Shown here: in pieces, positions 45,424-55,600 of the stretch | How positions within the stretch are numbered: the stretch's first letter is position 1 | How the letters are laid out: every line of letters begins with the position of its first letter | Origin: an uncultured Methanobrevibacter sp. | GTDB lineage: Archaea > Methanobacteriota > Methanobacteria > Methanobacteriales > Methanobacteriaceae | NCBI RefSeq assembly: GCF_947170395.1 | Contig: NZ_CAMVTE010000005.1 | Span: 1 to 64,000, forward strand | Direction of reading: 5' to 3' | DNA: 64,000 nucleotides | Position numbers and translations under genes: made by a program | The notes under the pieces: model-generated | What the model was told of the DNA's origin: nothing | The model's database searches: none | What the model saw: only the letters and a program-made list of their open reading frames with translations

Positions 45424-47546
45424 TTATTCTTTAAATTCTCTATTTCTTTTTTTAGGAATCTGTAAACTGATTCCGCTCCGATTAAATCGCCCGGATTTTC
45501 CCATTCATATGGGTATGCGATAAATGGTTTTGTCTGATTTCCTCCAAGGCCTCCATGGCTTCCAATCAGCTCTTCAAATGCACAGACTTCGTCAGTTTTT
45601 GAATCATAAAAGCTGTTTACTAAAATGTCCGGCATATTGTCAAAGGTATTTTGTCTTTTAAGATGTTTTGAAGCATTTTTGCCAAAGTCCTTAAGGGGAT
45701 CGTCTCCAACCACTTTTTCATTGTCGATATAGTTTATTCCATTTTCCCCTATTGCCATTGCACCGTTGTCTATGGAATTGACAAGAATAAATCCGATTCC
45801 GGAATGTTTTACAAGGCCGGGAATTAAATCGGGGAATAACATCACGATTTCTTCATAGTTTAAACGTTGTTCCCATTGGGTCAGATAGATTAATCCCAGA
45901 TTTCCGGATCCTAAAACTATTAATTCGGAGTCTTTTGCTTTTTTGGTGCTGTGCTCAACACTTTCATAGCCTCTGATGTAATCCAAACTGTTTGTATACC
46001 TTTTTCGTAGGGTTATGTACTGTTCATTTTCAAAAATAATTGCAGGTTTTCTGTTTTCTATTCCATCTCTGATGTTTTGTATGGAGTCATTTTCATCAAA
46101 TAGGGTATCATGGATATTTCCAACCTTTTCCTTGATGCTTCTAATCTGCTTATTTTCCGGAATGACTGCATCTCTGAAGTGGTCAATATTGTAATCCTTT
46201 TTAAACACTTTCAAATCATCCGGAAGCAATTTTCTGACATGCTCTTCCAAGGTGATTCCATATCTTTGCTTGAATGTTGCACCAAAACTCTGTCCGTGGT
46301 CGGACAATACCACTATTTTATAGTCTCTGTCACTCATCTCAATTGCGGATGTCAGCCTTTGAAACTGAAGGTCAATCTGTTTTAAAACGCCCCAAACGTC
46401 TCCATCTTCCACTCCTGAGTGATGGGCTATTTCATCATAACCCATAAATGTGGCATAGGCCGTATCAATGTTTCCGGTCAGTATTTCTCCGGTCAGTATT
46501 TCTGTTGTGGCCTCTCTTAAAACTACATTTGCTCCTGCTCTAACGGCTGCATAAACGATTGTTCTTTTCATTCTGGGTTGGATATTTTTTATATCGTGAA
46601 TTAACTGTGATTTTAACTCGAGGAGGATATCCCATAAAAACAGAACAAAGATTCTTGGGAAATTATATGTGTCTAAAAATACGGTGTGCAGACTTTTACT
46701 GTATATCCTCTTTAGGCCTTCAAGCTTTGATGAAGTTAGTGTGGTGAGTTTGCTGTCTCCGGAAAACATGTTGGCAACGCTTATTCCATCCACCAAAAGA
46801 CCTTTACCATTACTTATTCTATCTTCAATTTCCGGGGCATCGCTTAATTTTCCGGAAACCACTATTCTGTTGTTGTTTTCTTTTTCAACCCATCTGTATG
46901 CTACGATATTCTCATTGTTTCCATGTAGGATTCCAGCTTGGCTTGCTCCGGTTTGTGAAGATAAATCGGTCTCCCATTCCTTAAGTGTATGTGTCTTTTC
47001 ATCCAGCCATTGCTTTAAATTTGGCATGACGCCTTTATCCAGAGCTTTTTTTAATGTATTGGTTGAAAGGCCATCAATTTCAAGCATTATTAATCCAGGA
47101 TATCTTTTTTTATATGCTGTTTTTCTTTTTAAAGCAAATTTCAAAATATTTTCCATGTAACTGTCAAAGTAGTTTGTGTTGGTTATGTTTATCACAAATG
47201 TTGTAACTATCGCCATTATTATCGGAACCTGCAGTGCTCCGTAAAAACCGACATAAACGTTAGGAATAAAATAGGCGGCAATGTAGAATATTAGTGAGTT
47301 GATGAACAGGTTGGCAATGCCTAGCGTAAATATGATGAATTTCATTAGGAATCTTTGAAAAATGGGCCATAGCAGGGAATTTGCAATTGATACTGCAATT
47401 ACAATAAAAATAGCATTATACCATGGACCAACACTAAAGTCAGCGCTGATGTAGTCCACAGCATATATTGCCATCATATTGACCAATACCAGCAATAGGT
47501 ATGTTATCATTGATCTTGAATACGAAATAACTTTATTTTTAATCAT
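45420..47546 (-). CDS. Membrane protein: N-terminal 4-TM (holin-like) + alkaline-phosphatase superfamily domain
   Basis: N-terminal TM cluster; LIMLEIDGLSTNTLKKAL, SDHGQSFGATFKQRYG. Confidence 0.8.
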   Translation of the reverse strand: MIKNKVISYSRSMITYLLLVLVNMMAIYAVDYISADFSVGPWYNAIFIVIAVSIANSLLWPIFQRFLMKFIIFTLGIANLFINSLIFYIAAYFIPNVYVGFYGALQVPIIMAIVTTFVINITNTNYFDSYMENILKFALKRKTAYKKRYPGLIMLEIDGLSTNTLKKALDKGVMPNLKQWLDEKTHTLKEWETDLSSQTGASQAGILHGNNENIVAYRWVEKENNNRIVVSGKLSDAPEIEDRISNGKGLLVDGISVANMFSGDSKLTTLTSSKLEGLKRIYSKSLHTVFLDTYNFPRIFVLFLWDILLELKSQLIHDIKNIQPRMKRTIVYAAVRAGANVVLREATTEILTGEILTGNIDTAYATFMGYDEIAHHSGVEDGDVWGVLKQIDLQFQRLTSAIEMSDRDYKIVVLSDHGQSFGATFKQRYGITLEEHVRKLLPDDLKVFKKDYNIDHFRDAVIPENKQIRSIKEKVGNIHDTLFDENDSIQNIRDGIENRKPAIIFENEQYITLRKRYTNSLDYIRGYESVEHSTKKAKDSELIVLGSGNLGLIYLTQWEQRLNYEEIVMLFPDLIPGLVKHSGIGFILVNSIDNGAMAIGENGINYIDNEKVVGDDPLKDFGKNASKHLKRQNTFDNMPDILVNSFYDSKTDEVCAFEELIGSHGGLGGNQTKPFIAYPYEWENPGDLIGAESVYRFLKKEIENLKNN

Positions 47547-48412
47547 TCTATCAAAATTTTATGTTTTTTACTGGTTTTTAGGGTGATAACTGTAATTTCA
47601 GGTTTGCAGTTAATTCTTATCCTGAATGAATTTGTTCCAAGGCCTTTGCTTGTGTATTGGGTCATGTTTCCCACTTTATAAAGTCCCACAGGATATTTAG
47701 TGGAATTAGGTCCTCTAAAGGGAGTGGTTTCAAATTTAGGTATTATGAACTGACCTCCATGTGAATGGCCTGAAATCTGCAAATCAAACCTGTTGGTTTG
47801 CGAGGATTGTTTTGCAAAATCAGGTTCGTGGGCAAGCAGTATTGTTGGAATATTAGGGGGCAAATTTGCAATCACCTTATCCAAATCGTCTGCACAAACG
47901 GTACATGAATCGACGCCGGCTAAATTTAATGAGTCTTCACCCTTTTTCAATGTAACAACGTCATTGCTTAAATCAAAAATGTCTGAAGCGTTGAATATGT
48001 CCCGCACCTTTTGAGACCCCATCCAATGGTCGTGATTGCCTAAAACGCCATATTTTCCATCGGGAGCCTTTAATTTTTTAAATGACTTTTCAAGGGCGTC
48101 AAGATATTCATCAATAACATATGAAAAATAGTCTCCGGTTAGAGTTATCAAATCGATATTTAATGTATTGACATAGTCTATAAGTTCATCCAGATACTCT
48201 GGATTAATCCATTGGCCAAGATGGATGTCAGTTAGATTTAAAATACGGTAATTGTGGAAATTCCAACCGAGATTGTCCAGTTCAATGTCTATTTCAACCA
48301 GATCAATGTTTTTTTCACTGAACTTTTTGTCAGGAAGTGAATATGTCATTGCATCCTGTATTCCTTGGCGGATTTTCATTGCCTGAGGGCGGTCAATTTC
48401 TTCATCTGTCAT
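47543..48412 (-). CDS. Metallophosphoesterase (calcineurin-like)
   Basis: LTDIHLG, LTGDYF, LGNHDHWMG, SGHSHGGQ. Confidence 0.92.
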   Translation of the reverse strand: MTDEEIDRPQAMKIRQGIQDAMTYSLPDKKFSEKNIDLVEIDIELDNLGWNFHNYRILNLTDIHLGQWINPEYLDELIDYVNTLNIDLITLTGDYFSYVIDEYLDALEKSFKKLKAPDGKYGVLGNHDHWMGSQKVRDIFNASDIFDLSNDVVTLKKGEDSLNLAGVDSCTVCADDLDKVIANLPPNIPTILLAHEPDFAKQSSQTNRFDLQISGHSHGGQFIIPKFETTPFRGPNSTKYPVGLYKVGNMTQYTSKGLGTNSFRIRINCKPEITVITLKTSKKHKILIE

Positions 48413-48482
48413 TGAATAATGTTTACTTTCTGAAACTATTTATAATTTTAATAACATACATTATGATGTTATTAGAAATAAA

Positions 48483-49682
48483 GTGATTATTATGCTTCAA
48501 ATTGCAGTTTGTGGAAAACCAAATGTTGGAAAATCATCTTTTTTCAATTCAGCAACAGCATCTGCAGTTGAAATGGCAAACTATCCATTTACAACAATAG
48601 ATGCAAACAAGGCGGTTGCTCATGTAATCAAAGATTGTCCGTGTAAGGAGTTGGGTGTTACATGCAATCCTCACAATTCAATCTGTATTGATGGAAAAAG
48701 ATTGCTTCCAATTGAATTAATAGATGTTGCGGGATTAGTTCCTGGTGCACATGAAGGGAAAGGATTAGGTAATAAATTTTTAGACGATTTAATGCAGGCT
48801 AAAGTTTTCATTAATGTTATTGACGCTTCAGGTTCTACTGATTTGGAAGGAAATCCTGTTGATGCTGGAAGTCACGATCCACTGGAAGATTTAGAGTTTT
48901 TGGAAAACGAGATTGTAATGTGGATGTATGGAATATTATCAAAAAATTGGGTAAGGCTTATTAGAAAAGTGGGCGCAGAGCATTTGGACATTTCAAAAGT
49001 ATTGTTTGATCAGTTATCAGGTACAGGAATAGCTATCGAGGATATCATCGAAGCCAAAAGGACAATTGAACCAGATTACAACAAATGGGAAGAGGAGGAT
49101 TTGATTGAACTTACAAGGAATATCTTGCATATTGCAAAGCCGATGATGATTATTGCAAATAAGGCGGACCTTCCAACTTCCAAAGCAAACATAGAAAGAA
49201 TTAAGGAAAAGTATCCGAATGTGATTCCAACTTCTGCCAATTCTGAAATTGCACTTGTTAAGGCTAATGAATCAGGTTTGATAAGCTATGTTTCAGGTGA
49301 GGATCATTTTGAAATATTAAAACCTGAAGAGTTGTCAGAACCACAGAAGAAGGCATTGGATTATATTCAAACAAATATTTTGGATGTTTATGGAAGTACC
49401 GGTGTTCAGGACGCTTTGAATTATGGTATTTTTGAACTGCTTGACCAGATTGTTGTCTATCCTGTTCAGGATGAAAATAAATACACAGACCAAAAGGGTA
49501 ATGTGCTTCCTGATGGAATACTGCTTAAAAGAGGATCAAATCCACGTGAATTGGCTTATCTTGTTCACACAGACATTGGTGATAAGTTTATGCATGCCGT
49601 TGATGCAAGGTCAAAAATGCGTATAGCCAGTGATTATGAGCTTAAAGACGGCGATATCATCAGTATAATAACAAGAGGATAA
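48483..49682 (+). CDS. ychF: Redox-regulated GTPase/ATPase YchF
   Basis: [35 protein letters not shown]-terminal TGS-like domain. Confidence 0.93.
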   Translation: MIIMLQIAVCGKPNVGKSSFFNSATASAVEMANYPFTTIDANKAVAHVIKDCPCKELGVTCNPHNSICIDGKRLLPIELIDVAGLVPGAHEGKGLGNKFLDDLMQAKVFINVIDASGSTDLEGNPVDAGSHDPLEDLEFLENEIVMWMYGILSKNWVRLIRKVGAEHLDISKVLFDQLSGTGIAIEDIIEAKRTIEPDYNKWEEEDLIELTRNILHIAKPMMIIANKADLPTSKANIERIKEKYPNVIPTSANSEIALVKANESGLISYVSGEDHFEILKPEELSEPQKKALDYIQTNILDVYGSTGVQDALNYGIFELLDQIVVYPVQDENKYTDQKGNVLPDGILLKRGSNPRELAYLVHTDIGDKFMHAVDARSKMRIASDYELKDGDIISIITRG

Positions 49683-49699
49683 TTCCTCTTCTTTTTTTT
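49673..49699 (+). terminator. Hairpin + T-run overlapping the ychF stop
   Basis: AAGAGG-ATAATT-CCTCTT-C-TTTTTTTT. Confidence 0.6.
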
Positions 49700-49717
49700 A
49701 AAATTATTGATGGAGGA

Positions 49718-50530
49718 TTATCCTCCACCCGGAATGGTATATTTATCGTTTACTCCGTAAAATATTCCATTTCCTTTTCGTTTTTCACTTACATTTAATA
49801 ATGCATTATTGAATATTATGTTTAATAATTTATATCCGTCCTTGTCAATTAAATCTGTTAATTGAGAATTATTTTCTCTTAAACTCAAAGCATCCTTTTC
49901 AATTCCAAAACAGGCTCCATATAATATTTGCATTGAATTTTCCTCAACGGACTGCGGAGGATACTTTTCGCTCAGGTCTTTTGATTTTAAATAATTCTGG
50001 AAGCTTTTCCATTCCTTTTTAATCTCCTTTCCCTTGCTTGTCAATTTGGAGTTTTCCAGGATATCTTTATAGTTTTCACCATCGTATCCGTTTTCATTTT
50101 TAAGGGCTTTGATGAATTCCTCGAAGTCTTTTTCGAATTTATTGGCAACTGAAGTGTTGTTGGTTTGTTTTGCCATAGCTTTTAAGTTGAATTTTTTATT
50201 TTTGTTCATGTTTTTAAGCAGGTTAATGGCTAATGTTTCTGAAGTCTTTAACTCACCTTTGTTTGCTATTCTGAGAGTTATTTTCTTCATTACTTCCATA
50301 TCTTGTGGGGTTAGCTTTTTGCCCACTTCATATGAGTCATCCAATTCGATATCGCATTTGATTTGGCCTTCATTGATCAAATCAAGTACTGTAAGCGATA
50401 ATGCATTAACGCCTAACTTATCGTTTTTTGAAAACAGTATGGATGTCATAGGGTATGAATCATCACTAGGAGGATTTTTAATTGTTTCGTTAACTTGATT
50501 TTTACTGTTTAAACCTAACATGCTGCTCAA
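49718..50530 (-). CDS. Hypothetical, resembles the cytoplasmic C-terminal part of DUF2207-type proteins
   Basis: ALSLTVLDLINEGQIKCDIE...LTPQDMEVMKK; no TM in this ORF; PGGG C-terminus. Confidence 0.5.
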   Translation of the reverse strand: MSSMLGLNSKNQVNETIKNPPSDDSYPMTSILFSKNDKLGVNALSLTVLDLINEGQIKCDIELDDSYEVGKKLTPQDMEVMKKITLRIANKGELKTSETLAINLLKNMNKNKKFNLKAMAKQTNNTSVANKFEKDFEEFIKALKNENGYDGENYKDILENSKLTSKGKEIKKEWKSFQNYLKSKDLSEKYPPQSVEENSMQILYGACFGIEKDALSLRENNSQLTDLIDKDGYKLLNIIFNNALLNVSEKRKGNGIFYGVNDKYTIPGGG

Positions 50531-50542
50531 CTCCTGATATTT

Positions 50543-50728
50543 TTATTCTTCGTTTTCTTTTAGATATTCGAGATATGCTTCATGAATTTCCTCGGCCAAT
50601 TCATCGTTTCCTTCAATGATTGGTCCGGTATATTCGCAGTCCCTGCAAATGCATTGTGACCAGTTTTGAGGGATAATCCAATCAACATTTCTGGATCCGC
50701 ATCTTGGACAAATTTTATGCATCTTCAT
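50543..50728 (-). CDS. Small zinc-ribbon protein (61 aa)
   Basis: CPRCGSRNVDW...CICRDCEYTG. Confidence 0.75.
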   Translation of the reverse strand: MKMHKICPRCGSRNVDWIIPQNWSQCICRDCEYTGPIIEGNDELAEEIHEAYLEYLKENEE

Positions 50729-50811
50729 TTTTGAGTCTCCTTCAGTTTTAATGTTTTAAGTTTTACACTTACTGATTATTCTATTGGAGTCCATATATAA
50801 AGTTTTTCGAG

Positions 50812-50829
50812 TGCAAGTGCTCACTTGCA
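50812..50829 (-). promoter_or_regulatory. Palindromic operator-like site just upstream of a TATA box
   Basis: TGCAAGTG-CT-CACTTGCA (perfect 8-bp arms) next to minus-strand TTTATATATGG. Confidence 0.55.
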
Positions 50830-50884
50830 GTTTTAAAAACAAAATAAAAGTCAATTAATCAGGTATTATTCTAAAAAGAGAGAA

Positions 50885-50903
50885 TAAAAAGGATTAATAA
50901 TCC
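50885..50903 (-). terminator. Terminator-like hairpin downstream of the MATE gene
   Basis: Minus strand GGATT-ATT-AATCC-TTTTTATT. Confidence 0.45.
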
Positions 50904-50914
50904 TCTTTAAATTT

Positions 50915-52639
50915 TTAATTTTTAATTATGATTACTGTACTGTTTAAACCCAATACTCTTGAGTAATCAATCTTATCTGCAATTTTATTCAAAACACTTA
51001 TGTTGTCGAATTCCAAATTGTCATTTTCAATTACTGGATTGAAGTCAACTCCGGTGTCCTTAATTGAAATCAAAATATTGTCATCATCATTTCTAACGAT
51101 AATATCGATTGTATCAACGCTTTCGTTAGTGTTAATGATATTCACAAGCATTTCTTCAATGGCCAGTGTGACTAAAGTTGCTGACTTGTTTCCGGACAGA
51201 TACTCCTGAACTTCACGGGACAGATTAACTGCCTCCTTAATATCGCCGTTAATCGTATGCTCAAAGACATTATCGTCTTTGTGTTTGTTAATGAAAAATC
51301 CTGCATATTCTCCGTCTGTTTTCTTGTTGAAGTATCTTGAATAGGCAAAAATAAACAATATTGTAATTGCCTCAGCAATTGCAAATGAAATCCAAATTCC
51401 ATTTCCACCAATTGCAAATGACAGTACGAATGCCAAACCGATTGGCAATACAAATCCTTCAAGCAGTGAAATAATTGTGGATAACTGATTTTTCTGAATG
51501 GCCTGTGCATAGAAAGTATATAAAAATGTAATGGCTGTTCCAACATAACTTACTGCAAATATCCTGATTGCATTCAATACAACAGGGATGTCGGATGGAT
51601 CTTTAACATTATACAGGAGCAGTAAGGATTGCGGACAAACAATAAATAAAACTGACAAGGCCAAACTTGCAACAACTACGATCTTTAAAGACCGATTAAT
51701 AATGTAGTTTACGCCTGAAAAATCTTCTTCCTTAAAGTAAACAGATACAATTGGAGACATTGTCTGTGCAGTTCCGATTAAGAATATATACAATATAAAT
51801 AAACTGTTATAACAAATACCAAAAGCAACAATACCTGATTTTCCAATATACATGCCTAAAAGAATGTTAATAATGAATAATTTTAAAGTCAGGTATAATT
51901 GGGTTGATGAGGATGAAAAACCGGATTTCACGATTTTTTTTAGATAATCAAATAATGCATTCAATTTCATTTTTATAAATCTTAATGTACGTTCTGATTT
52001 AAAGAAATAGTATGAGATGATTATTGAACCTACAGCATATCCTGTTGAAGTAGCTAGTGCAGCGCCTGAAAGTCCCATGCCAACAAATTTGATGTAAATA
52101 ATATCGCAGCAGATATTAACAATATTGGCTATCAGTATAGCTCTAAATGGCAATGTTGGAATACCATCTGCTCTTATAAAGTAAGATAAACTCATCATAT
52201 AACATAAAAAAGGCATTCCAATAATCAATGCAATGAAGTATTGATTGACACTAGAAGTTAAACTGGGTTGTGAGATACACAATAGTTGTGAAATATTATT
52301 TGAAAAGAGCAATCCGATAACCGTAATCAATATTCCTATTGATAAAAGAGACGTAATGGCCACCGAAAAGTAACTGTTACTTTTCTCGTCATCGAATTCC
52401 GCTTTTGCAACAGAACAGAGTACGCTTCCTCCCAATCCAATCATCCAGTAGATAAGATTAACAAAGGTAATGACTGGAGCCACACTCTGAATAGGAGCCA
52501 GATTTCCGGCTCCAATTAGAAAGCTTACAATCAAACCATCTACAAACAGACAGATATTGCCCGCCATTGATGTGAATAAGGTTGGAAGAAAAAATTCCTT
52601 AAATTTTCTTCTTAACAAATTATAGTTTCTCTCATACAT
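50915..52639 (-). CDS. MATE-family efflux protein fused to a C-terminal RsbW-like HATPase domain
   Basis: 12-TM MatE architecture; C-terminal LAIEEMLVNIINTNES...IKDTGVDFNPVIENDN. Confidence 0.85.
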   Translation of the reverse strand: MYERNYNLLRRKFKEFFLPTLFTSMAGNICLFVDGLIVSFLIGAGNLAPIQSVAPVITFVNLIYWMIGLGGSVLCSVAKAEFDDEKSNSYFSVAITSLLSIGILITVIGLLFSNNISQLLCISQPSLTSSVNQYFIALIIGMPFLCYMMSLSYFIRADGIPTLPFRAILIANIVNICCDIIYIKFVGMGLSGAALATSTGYAVGSIIISYYFFKSERTLRFIKMKLNALFDYLKKIVKSGFSSSSTQLYLTLKLFIINILLGMYIGKSGIVAFGICYNSLFILYIFLIGTAQTMSPIVSVYFKEEDFSGVNYIINRSLKIVVVASLALSVLFIVCPQSLLLLYNVKDPSDIPVVLNAIRIFAVSYVGTAITFLYTFYAQAIQKNQLSTIISLLEGFVLPIGLAFVLSFAIGGNGIWISFAIAEAITILFIFAYSRYFNKKTDGEYAGFFINKHKDDNVFEHTINGDIKEAVNLSREVQEYLSGNKSATLVTLAIEEMLVNIINTNESVDTIDIIVRNDDDNILISIKDTGVDFNPVIENDNLEFDNISVLNKIADKIDYSRVLGLNSTVIIIKN

Positions 52640-52650
52640 TCTTTTAACCT

Positions 52651-55600
52651 CTAAACACTAAAGAAATCTAAATCATCCAGGAATTTAACAAAATTGTAAA
52701 TGTATTCTTCAGATATGAACGGCCATTTGATACCTAAACGGTACAAAGCCTGGACAGTATAAGTATTGTCAACGGGCATCCAAATCTTTTTAACTTTACC
52801 GGAACCGATGGATGTGATTAAACCGGATACACCTTCCTGTTTAGATTTATCTGCAAGTGCATCATCTAATGCATTTTGATAATCGTCTTCCTCACAAGGT
52901 TCAATATCTAATCCCAATGGTTTTATAATGTCGATTATGTCTCCAAAGCAAATGCTATGGTGGTCGTAAGGATGGAATACAGTACATTCCTTAGGTGTTT
53001 TTGATAGGTTTACAATAGCCTTTGCAGTCATATCAATTGGGGAGAATTCCACATTATTCATTAGCATAGAATAAGGCATTTTTCCAATAGTCACAAATGC
53101 CTTTAAACGATTGATGAATCCGTTTGATTCAAAGTTAATTTGGAATTCACTGTCTGAGCTTCTGGCCATCAAGTTTCCAACCCTCATGATTTTCACGTCC
53201 AAATCATCGTTCACTGCAGCTTCCAATACAGCACGTTCGGCTAAAAATTTGGAACTGAGATACTGGTTGTCTACAGCCTGACCTATAAACAGATCGTTTT
53301 CGGTAAATTTAACATCAACAGGAGGATAATTGTTTATGCTTTCACCGGCAATACTGTATGTTGAAACCTGCACATATTTCGCATTTTTCATCTTTGCAAA
53401 TTTAAGTCCATTTATCACTCCTCCAAGGTTAATGTCTTCAATATCGGTTCCTGAAGAAAAGTGTTTCACATTAGCTGCACAGTTAACTACTGCATCAATC
53501 TTTTCAGAAACAAGTTTTTCAAAGTCTTCGAAGTTTGTAATGTCTCCTTCAATAATATGGAGCCTTTCGCCAAACAGATTTTCATATTCATCGGAGAAGT
53601 AATAGAATAACAGAGATTTTAATCTTTCCTCTCCGCTTAAAACTTTATTTGCTCTAATAAAACAGTAAATATCGCCAGTTTCATTTTCCAGCAATTCTCT
53701 CAGGACATGTATTCCTAAAAATCCTGTAGCTCCGGTTAGCAGAACATTGCCAAGACTATCTTGTATTTCACCATTTAGGATTGTTTCAAGATTATTCTTC
53801 TTAAGCAAGTCATTAATTTGAGAATAATCATATGACAGCTCTGATTTCTTCTCCAATGTTTCATCAGATAAAATAAACTCTGATAATGCTCTTGGAGTTG
53901 GATTTGAAAATACATCTCCATAATTCAGGTTATAGTTATGGTTTAAGGCTTCCATTGTAATTTTTGTAACAAGCAGGGATGTTCCGCCTATCTCAAAGAA
54001 ACTGTCAGTGGCGCTTACTTCATCAAGCCCTAAAATTTCAGCAAATAAGTTTGCAAAGAATGCTTCAACGTCATTTTCAGGAGCAACATATTCAGTAATT
54101 AAAACAGGTTCGGGCAAGTTTCTCAAATCGGTTTTGCCGTTAACGGTTTGAGGCATTTCATCAAGTTCCATATAGACTGTTGGAACCATATAATATACCA
54201 GTTTTTCAGCAAGTGATGCTTTCAAATCTTCGATATCAATCGAATATCCGTTTTCTTCACGATTTTCATCTTTATAATCATCGTGAACTGTGAAATAAGC
54301 ACATAAATGGTCGTTGCCTTTAATTTTTTTAACAACCACTGCAACAGATTTGATTCCAGGATATTTTGAAAGACCTACTTCAATTTCACCAATTTCTATT
54401 CTCAAACCTCTGAGTTTAATCTGGTTGTCCATTCTTCCGAATACATAATAGTCGCCGTCTTCAGTAACTTTAACAAAGTCTCCAGAACGGTAGAATCTGA
54501 TTCCATTAATTACTTCATAGGCTTCTGCATTTTTCTCAGGACGGTTTAGATATTCTCTTGAAACACCTTTTCCTGCAATATATAGTTCCCCAATGACATT
54601 TGGAGGTAATGGATTTGAATCAAAGTCCATAACCTTTTCATGAACATTGAACAGTTCCTTTCCGATATGGATATCTGAACTTTCAAGCAACTGACCGTTA
54701 CAATACACTGTAGTTTCGGTTGGACCGTACATGTTGAATAGTTTTCCATTTGAATTTTCACTGAGCAGTTCATATAACCTTTGGGAGAACGGTTCTCCTG
54801 CATGGATATATACTTTAAATCCGTACATTGTTTCTTGCATTGCTTCAATTTCCAGATACTGGAGCAGACGTGAAGGGGTTGCAATGTAAACATTGGCTCC
54901 GCTTCTGTGAATCAAATCCATCATTTCAATCGGATCTTTGTATTCCATATCATTGGCAAATACCATAGGAACTCCATTCAATAGGGAACCCATCAGTTCT
55001 TGCTGGAACACATCAAAAGCGACAGTTGTTGTGGATAAAACCTTATAATCTTCTTTTTCAAGATTGTGTACCAATTCATAGGTACAGACATTTCTTGGGT
55101 CAGGATATACAAAGTTTGCAATGTTTCCGTGCTCAAGGATAACTCCTTTAGGAAGTCCTGTTGAACCTGAAGTGTAGATAAGGTAAGCCATGTTGTTGGC
55201 ATGCACGTCCGGATTAGGATTTGAAGTGTCTTCATGCTTAAGCAGTTCATTGACATCCAATAGGTTTTCAGAATACTCACTTAAATCAATGCATTTTTTC
55301 TCAATTACATCATCCACAATAATGAATTTGGATTCACTGTCGGTCAGGACATGTTCAATTCTTTCAGAAGGATATTCTGAGTCAACCGGAATGAATGCGG
55401 CGCCGGATTTTAAAATACCGAATATGGATGCAATCACATTACTGTTCCTATTCAATATGAACATTACTCTGTCTTCAGGACCGACACCTTTTTCGATAAG
55501 GCTGTGGGCAATTCTATTGGCTTTCTTGTTTAATTCATCATAAGTGAATTCACCGTCAGTGGCATATAGGATAATCCTGTCGGGGTGCAATTCCACCTGA

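Noticed and set aside
46669-47160. 163-aa plus-strand ORF opposite the phosphatase gene
   Set aside because: Antisense shadow of a strongly supported CDS.
49711-49727. Palindrome TGGAGGAT-T-ATCCTCCA as a regulatory site
   Set aside because: Lies at the converging 3' ends of ychF and the minus-strand gene; better explained as terminator structure or chance overlap with stop codons.
49718-49735. PGGG C-terminus of the 270-aa protein as a ubiquitin-like tail
   Set aside because: Gly-rich C-termini are common in DUF2207-like proteins; no beta-grasp features or E1-like neighbour.
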